A DNA stretch of 64,000 nucleotides from Seiridium cupressi (GCA_036674765.1 JARVKI010000013.1:186001-250000); one strand, 5' to 3'. Positions 11,730-24,196 are shown, counted from the first letter of the stretch. A program made the numbers and translations. The notes: generated by a model from the letters alone, not told the origin.

Positions 11730-12757
11730 TTAAGACCCAACGTGATCCTCTCCAGTCGTTCGTCGCCTGCGGAAATGAATACACAGTCCAATGAAAATCA
11801 GAACGAGTATCCCGGCTATTGTAGATCCCACGCCGATGCCAGCTGCTGCACTGGTGCCCGGCTCACCGCTCGCATGCCCCGGGACGGCCACATCTGGTGA
11901 CTCTATCGCGTCCGCCATGCTCCCGCTGCCAGCTGTGGCCAGCATACCAAGCACGCCCAGAGCCACCGAACCTCCCGTAGACGTTTCCGAGGACATGAAC
12001 GAACAGGTGGTCTCTACTGGAGTCAACGACCGGCAGTGCTCTGGCGGAGGCCATGTCGACTGACTTGGATCATCTAATCGACACGTATTCGGCCGAACAG
12101 GCATGGGTATGAATATCTCAGCGTTCAGCTTCGGTTCCGTATCATCGTCATCTTCGCCGCTGTCTTCGTCAGCCCAGGACATCCAACCCCAGAGAGATCC
12201 GGGCAGCCCGCGATCTTGGAATCGGAAAGCGGGCTACATGGCCGAGCTGTTCCAGTCGGCGACACGGATCGCGTAGGGTACATCGGCCAAGTTGTACGAC
12301 GGAACCTAGAGTCTAGTGAGTCCCTCGACGCCTACTCATATTTCGTCTCGTTAGTCCATCTGCCCTGGGCAAGACCTGGGATATATTGTGTGTTTCACCT
12401 TTTGCGAGTTCTCCAGCTTTCGCCCAATCTCCATGTGGCGACTGGGCCATCAAGTCTATATCCACCGTGCTCGTTCGGTTCCACTATAACAGATGTAGTT
12501 AGAGAACTCTTCTTTGGATATTATGGAATATGTTACGGTATATCCAGCTTATCCTTCTAAAACTCGGCCTTTCAACACGACATGCGTACAACAGGCATTA
12601 TAAAGCACCTAGGTTTACTTACCCAGACAACCGAAAATGGAATCTCTCTCGTCACCAAATTCCAGTACATAGGAATCTGGTAGGTTGGATCGAAGCCTGC
12701 ATGCCTTGGGTCGAGTTCAGAGCCCAAATATTCCAGAGGTTGAGCCGAATCGATAAT
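11730..12757 (-). CDS. single-pass membrane protein, split and possibly interrupted
   Basis: The firm part is 11730-12233: GLPGSLWGWMSWADEDSGED, a Cys-containing extracellular stretch, one membrane helix (about AAGIGVGSTIAGILVLIFIG) and a basic stop RRRR. This is the layout of fungal Mid2/WSC-like surface proteins. Upstream coding-like pieces exist at about 12399-12483 (PNEHGGYRLDGPVATWRLGE) and 12623-12757, flanked by good splice signals (GTAAGT near 12617-12622, CTAAC plus TAG before 12483). A TAG at 12234-12236 interrupts the frame between NLADVPYAIRVADW and PAFRFQDRGLPG. It may be a nonsense mutation or lie in a 48-base GTACCC..TAG intron (12234-12281). I could not make all phases agree and found no signal peptide, so decay is possible. 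It lies tail to tail with the metallophosphatase gene. Confidence 0.42.
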
Positions 12758-12766
12758 CTATAAGAC

Positions 12767-13688
12767 ATTTCAAACCATAACGAATAGAAAATATAGCTTC
12801 TACGAGATAAACCGCTGATTTCGACCTAGACCATGTAGGTGGGTCCACCCCATAATTTATACATCTAAAAGGAATCACAGCACGTATCTGCCAGTTGGAG
12901 ACTTGACACCTTGCTTGCTTCTCAGATGGGAGTGTAGGGGATCTAGGAGACCTAGGGCAGGCACGTACTTGCACTACGCGGATCTGTGGCTAGCCTCTCT
13001 GAGTTTTGCCAGTACCGATCTCTTGTGCCTCTAGAGATCATGAGAGTTCGTGCGTCACATGTTCAACGCTGCAATACTGCGAAAATGCTCGGTGTTATGC
13101 TGTCGACACCTTCGTGGTTTCACCCGGGCCATAGTTTCGCCGAAGCCAAAGGCCTATCCTGTTACATATTCTCTAATGTCGTACTCAGCTGCATCATAGT
13201 GAGCCACAGGCTTCCACGCAATGCAATTGTCTTCTATTCGTATCGTCATTGTTGACATAAAACGTATCACAACTATAGTGCGACGCAATGCTGGTTGAGA
13301 GCAACAAAGTGCAAACGCTCCCGACAAGGTAGGGCCGGACCTATGACTACATGACGAGCGCTGTGGTCTCTTGATTCCGAATATTGATGATTTCCGAAGA
13401 TATTAGCATCATTCACGGCAGTATTAGCCCATGGGTACCAATTAGCGGGCATTATCACCCAGCAAGAATACATCTTGGGTTATCTGTGTAGATCGTGCGA
13501 TCGTGTGAGACGAATACCCGGGACGGATCTAATGACTGCGAAACATGAGTAGTGGCCAAAATGCGAGGGAAGGTGAAATAGAAACAAAAACTTTGAGGAT
13601 ATCTCTTTACCACTCTCAAATATCATGAATTCTGTGCATTCTCGCTCCAGTTCACAAAGATAGGACATCATGTCTTCCAGTAAGTGCC
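12767..13688. other. intergenic
   Basis: Between the putative membrane-protein gene and the 3' end of phosphomannose isomerase. Short frames only; nothing that I can support. Any missing 5' exon of the membrane-protein gene would have to lie here, but I could not identify one. Confidence 0.4.
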
Positions 13689-15145
13689 CTACAGTTTCTC
13701 TCCGTTGCTGTGGTCTTCCACTTCGCAGAATGCCTTGAAGGTGATGAATTCCTCATCCTTGCCTCCCTCGGATTCCAACACCAACTCGGCTGTGGCTCCA
13801 ACAAAGTAGACCCAGCCCTCCTTGATTTCCTTGACTGTAGGTCCAACCGAGATCTTTCCCTTGCCGTTGGTGCAGATAACAATGCTCGGACCATCGATGG
13901 GATCGAAGGTAGCCTTGGATCCGGTATCCTTGAGCACAGTCCTGACGACACTGAACTCATCGATGGGAGGATCGTAGAGGGTGGTTTCTGAGCCAGAACT
14001 GTACGCGGTGCGGTTGAGCACAACATAGGGGTATTCCTTGGGCTCCATCTTCTGCTCCTCAATGGGAGCATAGTCGTAGGTCAATAAGTCGACCAGCGTC
14101 TGGACATCCTTGAACTTTGGGGTAAACCCGGCACGAACAACATTGTCGCTCGCAGCCATGCACTCAATAATGTCACCAGACACGTAGGCGTGAATGTCGT
14201 CTGCCTTGAGAAACATTGCCTCGCCTGCCTTCATCTGAACATAATTGAGGAAAAATAGTACAAACAGGCCGATATCATCAGGGAATTGCTTGTTGAGACG
14301 GGTAACAAGCTCTGACAGGGTTGCACCGCTTGTGGCTTCTACGCCACCGTCAGCAAAATCACCCCCCCTAGTTTCAGCGTCTGCGACGAGCTTCTTGGCT
14401 GCTGAGGCGACGGCGTCTGGTGACGACTTCATTAAAGCAGCAAATGCTGACTGCAGGGCCCTCTTGTTCTGCGTAGTGGACTCGGAGGAGTCGTCTCCCT
14501 CCTGCCCACGTACTGTCGCGATGAACGCCTTGGCATCATCCTCTCCCACTAGCTCCCGAAAGGCAGGCACGGCAGCTAGGAAATGTGCAATTTCGCCCAG
14601 AGGTCGGAAGCCACAGAGGCCTTCAAAGTCCGTGACGGCAATGGTCATTTCGGGCTTGTGGTTGTCATCTGGGTAGTTCTTGGGGTCCTTGGCATGTAAC
14701 TGCTCAGCCAGCTTCTTGTTCGGGTGAGCCTGGATGGACAAGGCCTTGTTAATGCTCAGAACCTTGAACAGGAAGGGCAGCTTGGAGCCATAGCGAGCCT
14801 TCACAGAGGGCGCGAGCAAAGCCGAGTTGATTTCGAGCATGTCAAGCAAGGTACGACCAGTTTCGACATCCTTGGAGGGGTTGGAGGGATGCGTGCCCAT
14901 CCATAACTGCCAGCTGCATCAGCGTAGATACGACGACAACACCGCCAACACCAGGCATCCGACAAAGGATTTCTGAGAACAATATGGTGGGGCTTTCCTA
15001 CCTCTGCATATGGCTTGTCAGACTGGATACTGAAGTCTGCGGCCGGAGTTGCAGCAGCGAACTTGGCGGCGGCTGAGTCTGAACCGATCTTGCCCCAGTC
15101 ATAGGAGTTGACACCGCACTGGAGGCGGAACAGGGGAACCTGCAT
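13689..15145 (-). CDS. PMI40: mannose-6-phosphate isomerase (type I)
   Basis: Two exons, 15145-15002 and 14906-13689, give 453 residues, the normal length. The enzyme interconverts fructose-6-phosphate and mannose-6-phosphate with zinc, feeding GDP-mannose for protein glycosylation, GPI anchors and wall mannan. The N terminus has the family start [11 protein letters not shown]. Zinc ligands are visible: Gln and His in QAHPNK (about 107 and 109), Glu in the signature NHKPEM (about 134), and His in [15 protein letters not shown]. The catalytic-site segment [13 protein letters not shown] follows. The intron splits KPYAE from LWMGTHPS with correct phase. The start [10 protein letters not shown] is chosen because it places the first motif at residue 11, as in other members. 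The gene is transcribed away from SGF29. Confidence 0.95.
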
Positions 15146-16003
15146 GATTGCGAGATGGGTAGAAGGGAGATGAACGCGGTTTCCCGAAAGGCTAGGCACT
15201 CGAAAGTTCGAGACTTCCAAGATACTGTCTGCAGTTCAAGAATGGTTAAGTTCGAGAGACAGGCGGCTGTCCACGGATTTCGTCAGTTCGATGAAGACAG
15301 TTCGGGTCGAGCCCGTGAATTGCCCCGCCAAATCGTAGCCCCTCCATTACAGAAAGAAGCAAGCTCGCAACGCCTCGAGCCGCAATCCCTGCAAAGACCT
15401 GGACCTGCCGTGCCCCTCGACTTGGCCCCACCAAGAAGCTGCGCGAACGCTGCTCGGGTGCCAAGTGCCACGGATGGACGACGTTGTGCTTGCTGATCTG
15501 CCACGCTGAACCGTACTCACCGCTTTCCGCTTTCTCTGACAGCCTCAACTTAACGTTTGGTCGCGTCCCATGGCTCCATCCCAGTTGGACCTTGCGCCGA
15601 TTCCCTGCTCCTGCCTAGCCTCCGAAATGAGCACATTGACGAATGAACATTGCAAACCCGCTCATTCTTTTCCAGCAAGTGCATGGGCTATCTTCCTATA
15701 TCTATCGCTCCTTAGTCCTCTCATGTTCCTTGCCAGGCCGGAGCGTCCTCGTCGCATGATTCTCCCATAACTGTCCGCAGGAAAGCGCGACGTCGCTCAC
15801 CGTATTGCTTGCTGCATTTAGCTACTCGTTGTCAAAGGTAAAGAGAACTAGCATGACTTCTCCACTTCCATCCCACCATTTACTGACCGGCAGATTATCA
15901 CCGCCGAGTGGCATACTTTGGTGTCTTTTTTACGTCTCCTTACCCCCATAACTTAATCTCCCCTTGCGTCTTGGTCCAGCCCAGCCTTGGAACAGTATTG
16001 ACC
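15146..16003. promoter_or_regulatory. shared divergent promoter region
   Basis: About 860 bases separate the start codons of phosphomannose isomerase (-) and SGF29 (+), so both promoters and leaders must lie here. The half next to SGF29 is pyrimidine-rich (CTCC/CTTAC tracts at 15855-15975), as is common upstream of fungal transcription starts. No TATA box or named binding site is claimed. Confidence 0.5.
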
Positions 16004-17446
16004 ATGTCGAATCCTAGTTCTTCTAAGCAAAGACTGAAGAAGCAGTTCTCACAGCTCGACAGCAGCCTTGGTAGTCACTGGAACAGTGTGCCCAAGCCAA
16101 GACGTGCGGCCAGTTCCAACTCCGCCTCTCCTGCTCCTCCGGACACTTCTCGCCAGCCCCAATCACCTCTGGAGAGGCCGCAGCTGCAGGACGAGCCTGT
16201 GTCTGCCAGTGCCACTGCCCAAGAGGAACCTCGGCCAGTGGGTCGCTCTGGGACGAGCTCGAGTTTTAGCAGGACTCCTCCGAGCCGACCAAAACCTGGT
16301 TCTGTATCTTCTAATCCGCCCAAAGACTTGGCTCCTCGACCAACCAGCACTTCTCCAGCCACCGGGAGCAGCATGTCTCAGAGAAACAGAGGACAGCGCA
16401 CCGCCAACCGCAACAGCGAGGTTGGCGAGGAGTATGGCCTGTGGCGGACCGTGGAGGGTTCAATGAACTCCATCGCAGCGGCCGTCAATGAGAGCAGTCA
16501 GAATGTGAACGACATCTTGGCCCAGGACAAGCAGATGGCCGGGAAAAGGGATGCTGGCGATTATGACAAGCGCGATGCCACTGGTTAGCTCCCAATTCAG
16601 CACTCGGGCCTGATTCACATACTGACTGAACCAGGCTCTCGCCCGATGTTGAAAGCTGATTTAAGCAACATAGACGCTTTACTCAGATCGGGCGTCAAAG
16701 TAAATGAGAAAACTGCCGCACAGATAAAACAGACCATTGAGAATCTCAAGGTGCTGAGCGCCATTCAGAAAGCCAAAGAAGAGGCGCAGGAGCCGTCGTT
16801 TTCGCGTTCGGCCACCCAACGGGCCAAGGAGACCGCTGCAGCTTCGTCTTCTGTCTACGATTTCGACGGCTCTGGGGATTCTTCAGTGCCCTCGCCAAAT
16901 CCGAGTGTCGCTCGCCGCATGGGTGGCAGCACCGGTAGCAAAGGCGATCGAGGTTCCGTTCCACCCAGCGGCGATCGTTCCACGCCGGTGGCGAAAGCCG
17001 GGAGTGTTGAGCCTCAGGGATCCGCCGCAAACATTGCTAGATCGAAAGTGATATTCTCCAAAGGCGAGGAGGTTGCCTTTAAGCCCAAGCCTCAGAACAG
17101 CGAACCCACTGACTGGATACTTGGTGTGGTGCAAGATGTCCGTGGTGAGGGCAAGTCCCGTCGCTATAGGGTCCTCGATGCCGACGTTGACGAGGCTGGC
17201 AAGCAGAAGGAGTTCCGCAGTAGTGCCAGCAGCATGATCGGTATCCCGAAGGAAGGTACCCCACTGCCTCCCCTGGACCCTGGAAAGGTTGTCCTTGCGC
17301 TTTATCCCAATACAACTACGCTCTACAAAGCGGAAGTCCATGGCATGGATGTTGATGGCAAGGTGAACCTGAAGTTCGAGGGAGAGGAAAGTAGCAACAC
17401 CGTGCAGGCTGTTGCCAGACGCTATGTTGTCGAGTATCGTGCCTAG
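16004..17446 (+). CDS. SGF29: SAGA complex subunit SGF29
   Basis: Two exons, 16004-16583 and 16635-17446, give 463 residues; the intron has a CTGAC branch site. SGF29 is the SAGA subunit whose tandem Tudor domain reads di/trimethylated histone H3 lysine 4 in the nucleus. Residues 1-150 are low-complexity Ser/Pro/Arg sequence. A helical part follows (EEYGLWRTVEGSMNSIAAAV and DLSNIDALLRSGVKVNEK). The SGF29 C-terminal domain fills about the last 135 residues: EVAFKPK, DWILGVVQDV, RRYRVLDADVDE, then FRSSASSMIGIP, VLALYPNTTTLYKAEV and VARRYVVEYRA at the very end. The aromatic and acidic residues of these strands form the methyl-lysine pocket in known structures. The start MSNPSSSKQRL fits the family. 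No defects seen. Confidence 0.93.
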
Positions 17447-18523
17447 AATGATTAGGACTATGCTTACAGTGTTGAGTGTCGAAGTGATACCATGTGTCCT
17501 GCATATTATGCGGGCTCATACGAATGGTCGGTATTGGACATTGTATCGAGATAGATGTGGTTTACACGGGTTTACGGTTAATGGTTTGGGAGCGTCAGGC
17601 GTTTGGGACACTTGGGCCGGAGAAACTGGAATTATTGCTGTACCATAACACGGAGAAGTCAATAATTCGTTAATCATGACAAGCGACACATCTAATTTTC
17701 AATATTCCTAGATATTGATGCTTGAAGCCGCACAAGCGCCCTATCGAGCTTTTCATTAGTTGACCAAAATGTACCTTAAGAGCTTATGTCCGAGTAAGCT
17801 TCTTGGGGTTGGGAAGACAACTATATCCCTCAGCTCTGGCCATCACCATACAAGGGAATCAATTCTCATCTTAAGATAATCATATGTAGTTTGATTATCT
17901 ACTGTTTCAAGACGATCAGTCATCGAGGCTGTCGTATGCATTGAACAGAAAAATTCCAAGACCTCATTAGTTCACGCCCAGCTATATAGACTCCTACACC
18001 CAGGTGGTATATCAAAGGTAGAGAGAATAGTAAGGCTGCGGATGTGCACTTCTGTGGTACACAACTTCCTGACAGCCATCTTGGCATGCATTTGGATGGA
18101 AGACCCGCCCAATCATGGCGAAGCCGTCACGCTGGGGTAGTATGCTATCCATATTTGGATGCCGATCCTGAGGGGCCATGCACTTAATATCAAAAGCAGC
18201 CAGTTCGAATGCGATGTTTTCACGAGTGAAGTTTCTGAGGGTCGCAGCGTCCGGTTCTTCTGGGCCGGGATATCGGCTGGGCGACAAGCGCGGAGTGCTA
18301 CTACATACACATGTCACTTATATCTTGTCACAGCCTCGACGGCAGAGTTTCTTCTCACGCTCGCAGGTTGCCATCCCACAACATGTATCCATTCGGATTT
18401 TCAATACCGCGCGCAAGTCCTAGGGACAATCATTTCCCCCCTGCGTGCTTCACAACCTGTAGTGAGTGATGGAGCCAAACACTTCCGACTCGATCCAAGG
18501 CTGACACCATAGTTAACCACTAG
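17447..18523. other. intergenic, about 1.1 kb
   Basis: No gene supported. A 101-codon minus-strand frame at 18012-18317 and overlapping plus-strand frames at 18159-18512 have unremarkable composition and no recognised motif. A first exon with a signal peptide for the next gene is expected near 18300-18480, but I could not identify it. Confidence 0.4.
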
Positions 18524-19251
18524 ACCGCGCTCTTCAGGAGGCACAGTCCCAGGGAAAGGTGCCGGCATTATGCGCCTCTGGAAGCACGTTCATGGCCGAC
18601 TACGACGACTGCACGAGCTGCATCGTGAAAGATTGCTTCAACTCCACTGACACGACGGCCGGCCAGTACCTACGGCCGCAGTTTGGCGAATATCTCGACT
18701 ATTGCAACATCACGAGCACTTGGATGACCATCGCCGTCTCCGTGACTGTCGCGGGGAAGTTAACGGCGCTCACGACCCTGACAACACACGTCACTGGTCT
18801 GGTTCAAGGTGCCACGACGACATCGACAAGCTCAGGTCTGCTTGTTACAGCAACAAACATTAACGCCAGTGCGACAGCTTTGAAAACATCAACCCCTACC
18901 CCGAGCCCTCGCGCCGAGCAGAAAAATGTCGCATGGGTTGCGGGGCCAGTGGTCGGATCTTTGGCCGGCTGTGCGGTGTTGGTGCTCGCCGTGTTCTTGA
19001 CATACCGATATCGAAGGCAGAAAATCAAATCGCAACCTGACGAGTCCACGGATAAGCCCCAAAATCATTTTGATCAGACGGCTTGGCCGTTACCTCAAGA
19101 ATTGGATGCCGCACAGAGGAGGCATGAGTTGCCAGCAGACCATTATCACCCGAGCGGGATTCCGAGTGAGTTGGCGGCGCAAAGTCCAGATGGGACGATT
19201 TGGCGAAGTGAGTTGGATTCAAGCGAGCCAGGACAGCGCCATGCTTGGTAA
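18524..19251 (+). CDS. single-pass surface protein, 5' end unresolved
   Basis: The visible last exon opens after a plausible acceptor (CACTAG at 18518-18523) and encodes about 240 residues. The extracellular part holds the Cys pattern of a common fungal family: VPALCASGS, FMADYDDCTSCIVKDC and FGEYLDYC. A Ser/Thr-rich stalk, a membrane helix (VAWVAGPVVGSLAGCAVLVLAVFLTY) and a basic stop YRYRRQK with a 65-residue cytoplasmic tail follow. It is presumably a plasma-membrane protein exposed to the wall; function unknown. No ATG precedes the Cys pattern in this exon (the first in-frame ATG is inside it, about 18592), so at least one upstream exon with a signal peptide must exist or the gene has lost it. 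The gene model is therefore partial. Confidence 0.6.
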
Positions 19252-19678
19252 ACAGATATGCCCTAGCATTAATAGATATGATACCCAAATGTATGCAAGT
19301 AACCAGATTAAGAGATAGGCATGATTAGGCCGATGTTTGTATATTGGCTGAGCTGGAGCTGGGTTTCAAAAGTATCGTACCGTACAGACCTGGAATGATT
19401 AGTCCTACACAGTCCCCGGTAGCTTTCGTGCTTGGTGAGAAGCTGCTATACCTATCTAATGGCGGCACCGTGTCGGCTATGCGCACTACATCATCATTTT
19501 ATTCTGATTAGATGAGTTCTGTAAAGACTGTGAATAGTTCTCGATTCATATCAACATGAGCGTCTCATCAGAACGCCAGTGGCTGGCTAATGCATCCCAT
19601 ATAGAAAGTCCAAAGCTCTGCCCGTTATAGGCTAACACATTTTCCGTCCAGACCGAAAAATATATAAATCATCCCATC
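19252..19678. other. short convergent intergenic region
   Basis: Space between the 3' ends of the surface-protein gene (+) and the Clr5-domain gene (-). No coding region is seen. Terminators and polyadenylation signals of both genes should lie here, but none is marked by a clear motif. Confidence 0.5.
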
Positions 19679-21285
19679 TCATGTAGTCGTTTCTGATAGG
19701 TTCATTATTGCCTCCCAAGCGGCGGCTTGTTCAAACCTATTCATCTCTCGCAGCTTAGCTATGAGCTCGCTTATCGCTGCCCTCGTGACATTTGAGCCCG
19801 GGTCGCAGATGCGCCGGCTTAGTTCTGCCGATCTTTGATACCAGGTCAAAGCTTCTGTGTCATTGCCCACTCTGTTGTAAAGGAATGCGATATCCGCCAT
19901 TGCACTCAAGCTTGTCTCGTCCTCATGAAAGCCCGCTTTCCGCGGGTTTAAGGCGGCTATAGCAGGGGGCAGCTTGATGACTTCGTGGAAATGCTGGAGA
20001 GCATTCTCAACAGCGGCTTTGTCGAGTTTGCCTCTGGCCATGGCTTGCTCGTTTGTTTTCAAGTAGAGCAGCCCCAGACGGGAGTGTGCTATGCGTGCTT
20101 GCGTGGAGTCGACGCCCCACATCTCCTGGCTTGACAAGAGCAATTGATGTCCTATTTTTCCCGCTTGTTTCGTATTTCCAGATTTGAGCACTGCTGTGTA
20201 TATGGCCGTCTGAATCTTGAAAGTTAGGACATGCTTTTCTCCCCATAATTCTACGGCAATGTCTTTTATGCAATCCATGCCGCGAGATGCTACATCAGGG
20301 GAGTTTTCATCTCTCTGCATTTCGCGACATATCATAGCGATGGGGTGTTCAGGGCCGAATACTCGGCTCGCCTCTTGGTTGAAAAGCCTGAGGATCACAT
20401 TGCGGATTTTGGGCCACTCTTTGCTTTGAAAGGCGGTCAGTTCGACGAGCAGCTCATACACGAAATCCAGAGGCCGCTTCATCATGGCCGGTGCAGCGAG
20501 GAATCCCGCCTGTCGCAGCATCGAGAAGGTCGTTTCTGCGGTAGCTAAAGCGTTGGCCGAAACAACACTTTTGGGGTCGGCCACTTCCCCTTCGACTAAA
20601 GCGTTGACTGAAGACAAGCTCTTCACACCTCTAAGAATGGCAAACCAGAGGTCTCTGGACTCCTTCGAGGTCTCCAAGTCGAGGAAACGGCTGTCGAGAG
20701 TGCCTTTCGTAGTGAGCTCGGACTCGGCGAGCGACTGGTGGTAGTTCCTCAAGCTTCGCAGGATGATTTCAGTGCTGGCAGCCTTGACGTCAAGAGATGC
20801 GGGCCGCGCAGGAAACGAAGGCTGGGTTGACCTGAACCAGCGCAGAGTTTTGTCATACTGCGATTTCTTGATCTTGCCTGCCTTGTAACGCTGCGTGAGC
20901 TCGGCAACGCTCCAGCCGCACTCCTTGAGCAGTTCGCTCTTCTCGGAGATTTTCAGATACTTGGTGATGTTCCATTGCCGAAAGCGCTGGTTATACATAC
21001 GTTTGCTGTCACGGCGTCAGTCACGTCCGCCCGTGGTGATTTGCGCGTAGCAAACCACAGCAGCCTCAGCAGAAATGACCGGGCTCGTAACCGCGGCACT
21101 TACCTGGCATAAAAGCCATGCTCTTTCTTCATGACTGCATCCAGTTCGGTCCACTTCATCGTCTTGTACAGATTGGTGATGGTGGCCCGATGAGTCTCCC
21201 ACTCTTCGGCCGACGGGCCCGTGGTCGCACCGCATCGCTCAGCCTGACTAGAAGAGGCGACGGGCTGCTGCGTGTCTTTGGGCAT
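19679..21285 (-). CDS. Clr5-domain protein
   Basis: Two exons, 21285-21104 and 21005-19679 (GTAAGT donor, phase 2), give 502 residues starting MPKDTQQP. Residues about 25-80 match the fungal Clr5 domain: a Trp-containing start (EEWETHRATITNLY), KWTELDAVMKKEHGF, SKRMYNQRFRQWN and KYLK. The domain is named after the Neurospora cellulose regulator CLR-5 and occurs at the N terminus of many fungal proteins; DNA binding is suspected but not general. The rest is helical. Its segments with Ala/Tyr/Leu spacing near the C terminus (MADIAFLYNRVGNDTEALTWYQRS) look like TPR repeats. Two further in-frame ATGs lie upstream (21310 and 21369); the third is chosen because it gives the usual short leader to the domain. 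Role unknown. Confidence 0.8.
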
Positions 21286-22499
21286 GGTTCCAATTGGCTC
21301 AAGCAGCATGGCAGACGGACGGCATGACTGAGCGCACACGATGAGGTGTCGACTTCCCCACGGAGTCACGAGAGACCGTGATGCTGATCGGCCTCCTCAT
21401 CTCGACAGCCTCTCTCCCTCCGAGAGCGCGAGCGGGCTGAAGCCAGCAGGCCACACACACCCCACGTGACATGGGTGACCCGTTCCAGACTAGCCGCCAC
21501 AGGCACAGTGTGGGGGCGTAGTATAGCATACATGTCTCGTCTGCTGGTTGGGGCCAGGCCCCCGTCGAACTCACCAGGGCATGGAATGGGTGAGTAGAGA
21601 TGTTGGAAAATGGGCAGAGGGCAGTCGTTGGAAGCGGCGGCCGAGATATGTATTTAAATTTCAGACTTCCATGACAGCTCGCAAATTGTTTCCGATCCGC
21701 CCGATCGTCTCCTCCACCTGGCTAACCGCGCGGGACACTTGTCCAAGAGCGGCCTAGCCCAGGTTCATGTTGCAAAAAGACTGTGCAGATATGCCACCGC
21801 ACACACGTCAAAGGTCAAAGCTAAGCTGCGTCGGTTAAAATAGACTTTCTTGACCCTGACTCGGTGACGGTTATACAGACCCGTTTAATACGAAACTAGC
21901 AAAGACGCACATCCATTGTACCCACGTCAGCGGTGGAACCCCAGTGTTGAATACAGGGATACACATATAGGAGTAATTACGACGACCATGTCATTGTTAC
22001 GTAGATACGCTACCAGCTTGTCCTTGACCCCAGCTGGGTGCATCAGACTTCTTTCCTCAAGTGTGGTTGGGGTGTGCCTCGCAAATTCGACTTCTTCTTC
22101 CCTCGTTGCTGGTCGTTGCCGAGTCACCGCGTTGTTGTTTATACCTTATTCAACATGGTAAATCTGGTGTTGGCGACATCCCAGATATACAGAGGCGAAC
22201 TCAGCGTCTATCGAGACATTTCGAAAGGCCCTTATGCGAATAGCTCGGACTGTTTTTCCGGTTGTATCAATCATTGAAGGCATGTCGGGGCTATGCTGAG
22301 TTTGTGTAACCACGTGGCCCGCAATGATGCCTAAAATTCAAGGAAATATTTCAAAGTCGCATCATCCAAACGACCGTACCGATTTTCCAGAGTTCTGATC
22401 TCTTCTCGTACTCTGTCCCACGTTAAACATTCCGACAACTGGTTTCGAAATACTAGACACGTCGATACTATGGCTCTCAACTAAACATCCCTGGATTCC
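21286..22499. other. intergenic, about 1.2 kb
   Basis: No gene supported. The first part is the upstream region of the Clr5 gene. The rest contains short frames without motifs and leads into the damaged HET gene; the lost start of that gene may lie in 22400-22500. Confidence 0.45.
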
Positions 22500-24196
22500 A
22501 GTCGATCTGAAATCCGCTTACTCAAGATCCATCCCGACCGGTCTAGCGCCGAGCTGCTCGCTTGCTGTATATTTCCTAGATGACAAACCCAAATACCAAG
22601 CGTTGTCATATGTTTGGGGTGACGCAGCAGCTGTATCGCCAATCACTGTGAACGGCGGTAAAAATATCCTGCACGTCGAATCTGGAAGCTGCGCTTCGGC
22701 ACCTGGGACGGCGCTGGACATCACGAGACCTATGGGCTGACGCGATACGTGTCGACCAGAACGACTCCTCGGAGAAGAGTACGCAGGCTCCTATCATGGA
22801 CGGCATTTTCCGAAAGGCCACGTCAGTGTTGCTTCTTGGATGAGGTGACGACGAAATCAAACTCGCCATCAACTGGATACAATTCCATGTATCAAAACGG
22901 ATAACGAAGCAGTCTTTCTACCAGCTGGCGTTAGAAGCAATGGCAATTTTTCTCCAAAAGAGCGCAACACCAGGAAGCGCTACTAATCTTTCACGCATAC
23001 AATGGAATATACCAAATATTGGAACTTTAGTCTTGGCGGCGTATGTGGACGTTCCAGGAATGCGTTATTCATCAAGGCATACCCGTCTGCAGGTACGGTC
23101 AACACGTGCTTCCAATATCAAATCCAAGAGATTGGTTCTGGTCTTCCGTGACACAACTAAGCGGCTTCTTGCTCGTCTTCCTAATTACTCAACATCGACA
23201 GGCATTACTTCGTTTGAAGACCGGGTTGCAATGTACATGTCCGATCTCTTGAAAGAAGGTCACATACGACTGGACTTGTTGTGCCCTAAGAGCGCTCTCA
23301 GAGCCATATCTGGGTTCGCGGGTGTCTTCTCAATCCTTCTTTGTTACACGGCTGGCCGACAGACTTCAGATTCGAGGGACAGGGTCTTTGCTCTCTATGG
23401 CCTCTGCGCTGATATACAAGAGAAACTCCCAGTGGACTATTCTAAAACTCAAGAACAAGTTATCCTAGAAACTATTGATTATATGGTACGCGATATACCT
23501 GCTCAAAATATCTGGATTCATCTCGAACTTTATCCGGAAAGATTTCTTAGTCAAACACAACCATCTTGGAGGCCAGATATGAACCGTCCACTACTACCCA
23601 TTAATCGCCCTGGGGTTGTCAGTTCCTTCAAGGATAATTCTCTTAGGTTTGACTTCATATTATCCGACTTAATTACTTATCATCTGTGGGCCTGGGATGT
23701 TGGCCATTGCACAGTATTGTGCCGCACAGAGTCGACTGACCGAATGGATAAAATCGACAGACTCCGATTATCTGTAGACGCAATTAGATCCAGTGAACTT
23801 CTGCACTGACTTGCCCGAAACTTCGCGGAATCCCTTTCCGAAGATGTCTCCGTCCTGCTCGAAGCTTTCGAGGAAGTTGCGAGGCATGTAAGGGATCCTC
23901 ACAGAGAGACAACTTGAGTCTTGAGTGATGTACTTCCAGTCGTCTTGATGATTGATAAAACACTACAAAATATGGTGTGCATCAGCACATCTCACGGCTG
24001 TGTTGGGTTTGCTTCGACAGACATTGAAGACAGTGACATCGTGGTGTTAAGCCCCAATTTAAGAGCACCATTGCTCTTGCGAAAGGAAACTACCGGCACG
24101 ATCACGGATGGCAAACAGTATTACCACATGGTCCGTCCTGCATATCTTGATATAGTCAATGGTCAAGGGTATGTTGATGAGAGTATGATTTCTTAG
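22500..24196 (+). pseudogene. HET-domain gene, broken by stops and frameshifts
   Basis: HET-domain proteins trigger fungal vegetative-incompatibility cell death. All three HET blocks are visible, in different frames. Block one, KYQALSYVWGD (22588-22623), is in frame 1. Block two, LWADAIRVDQND (22730-22765), is in frame 2 with RHLGRRW before it. Block three, WTFQECVIHQG (about 23044-23076), is in frame 3. RDRVFALYGLC (about 23376-23408) and a C-terminal domain with FASTDIEDSD and YHMVRPAYLDIVNGQGYVD return to frame 2. TGA codons interrupt frame 2 at 22841-22843, 23807-23809 and 23915-23917. At least three frame changes and three stops make a functional product impossible. The remaining frame, 22940-23809, is a chance survivor inside the relic. 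TGA from CGA by C-to-T change would suit repeat-induced point mutation, but this was not tested. Confidence 0.85.

Noticed and set aside
18012..18317. 101-codon minus-strand frame before the surface-protein gene
   Set aside because: Open and not absurd in composition, but no motif or neighbour supports it, and the missing first exon of the plus-strand gene is expected here.
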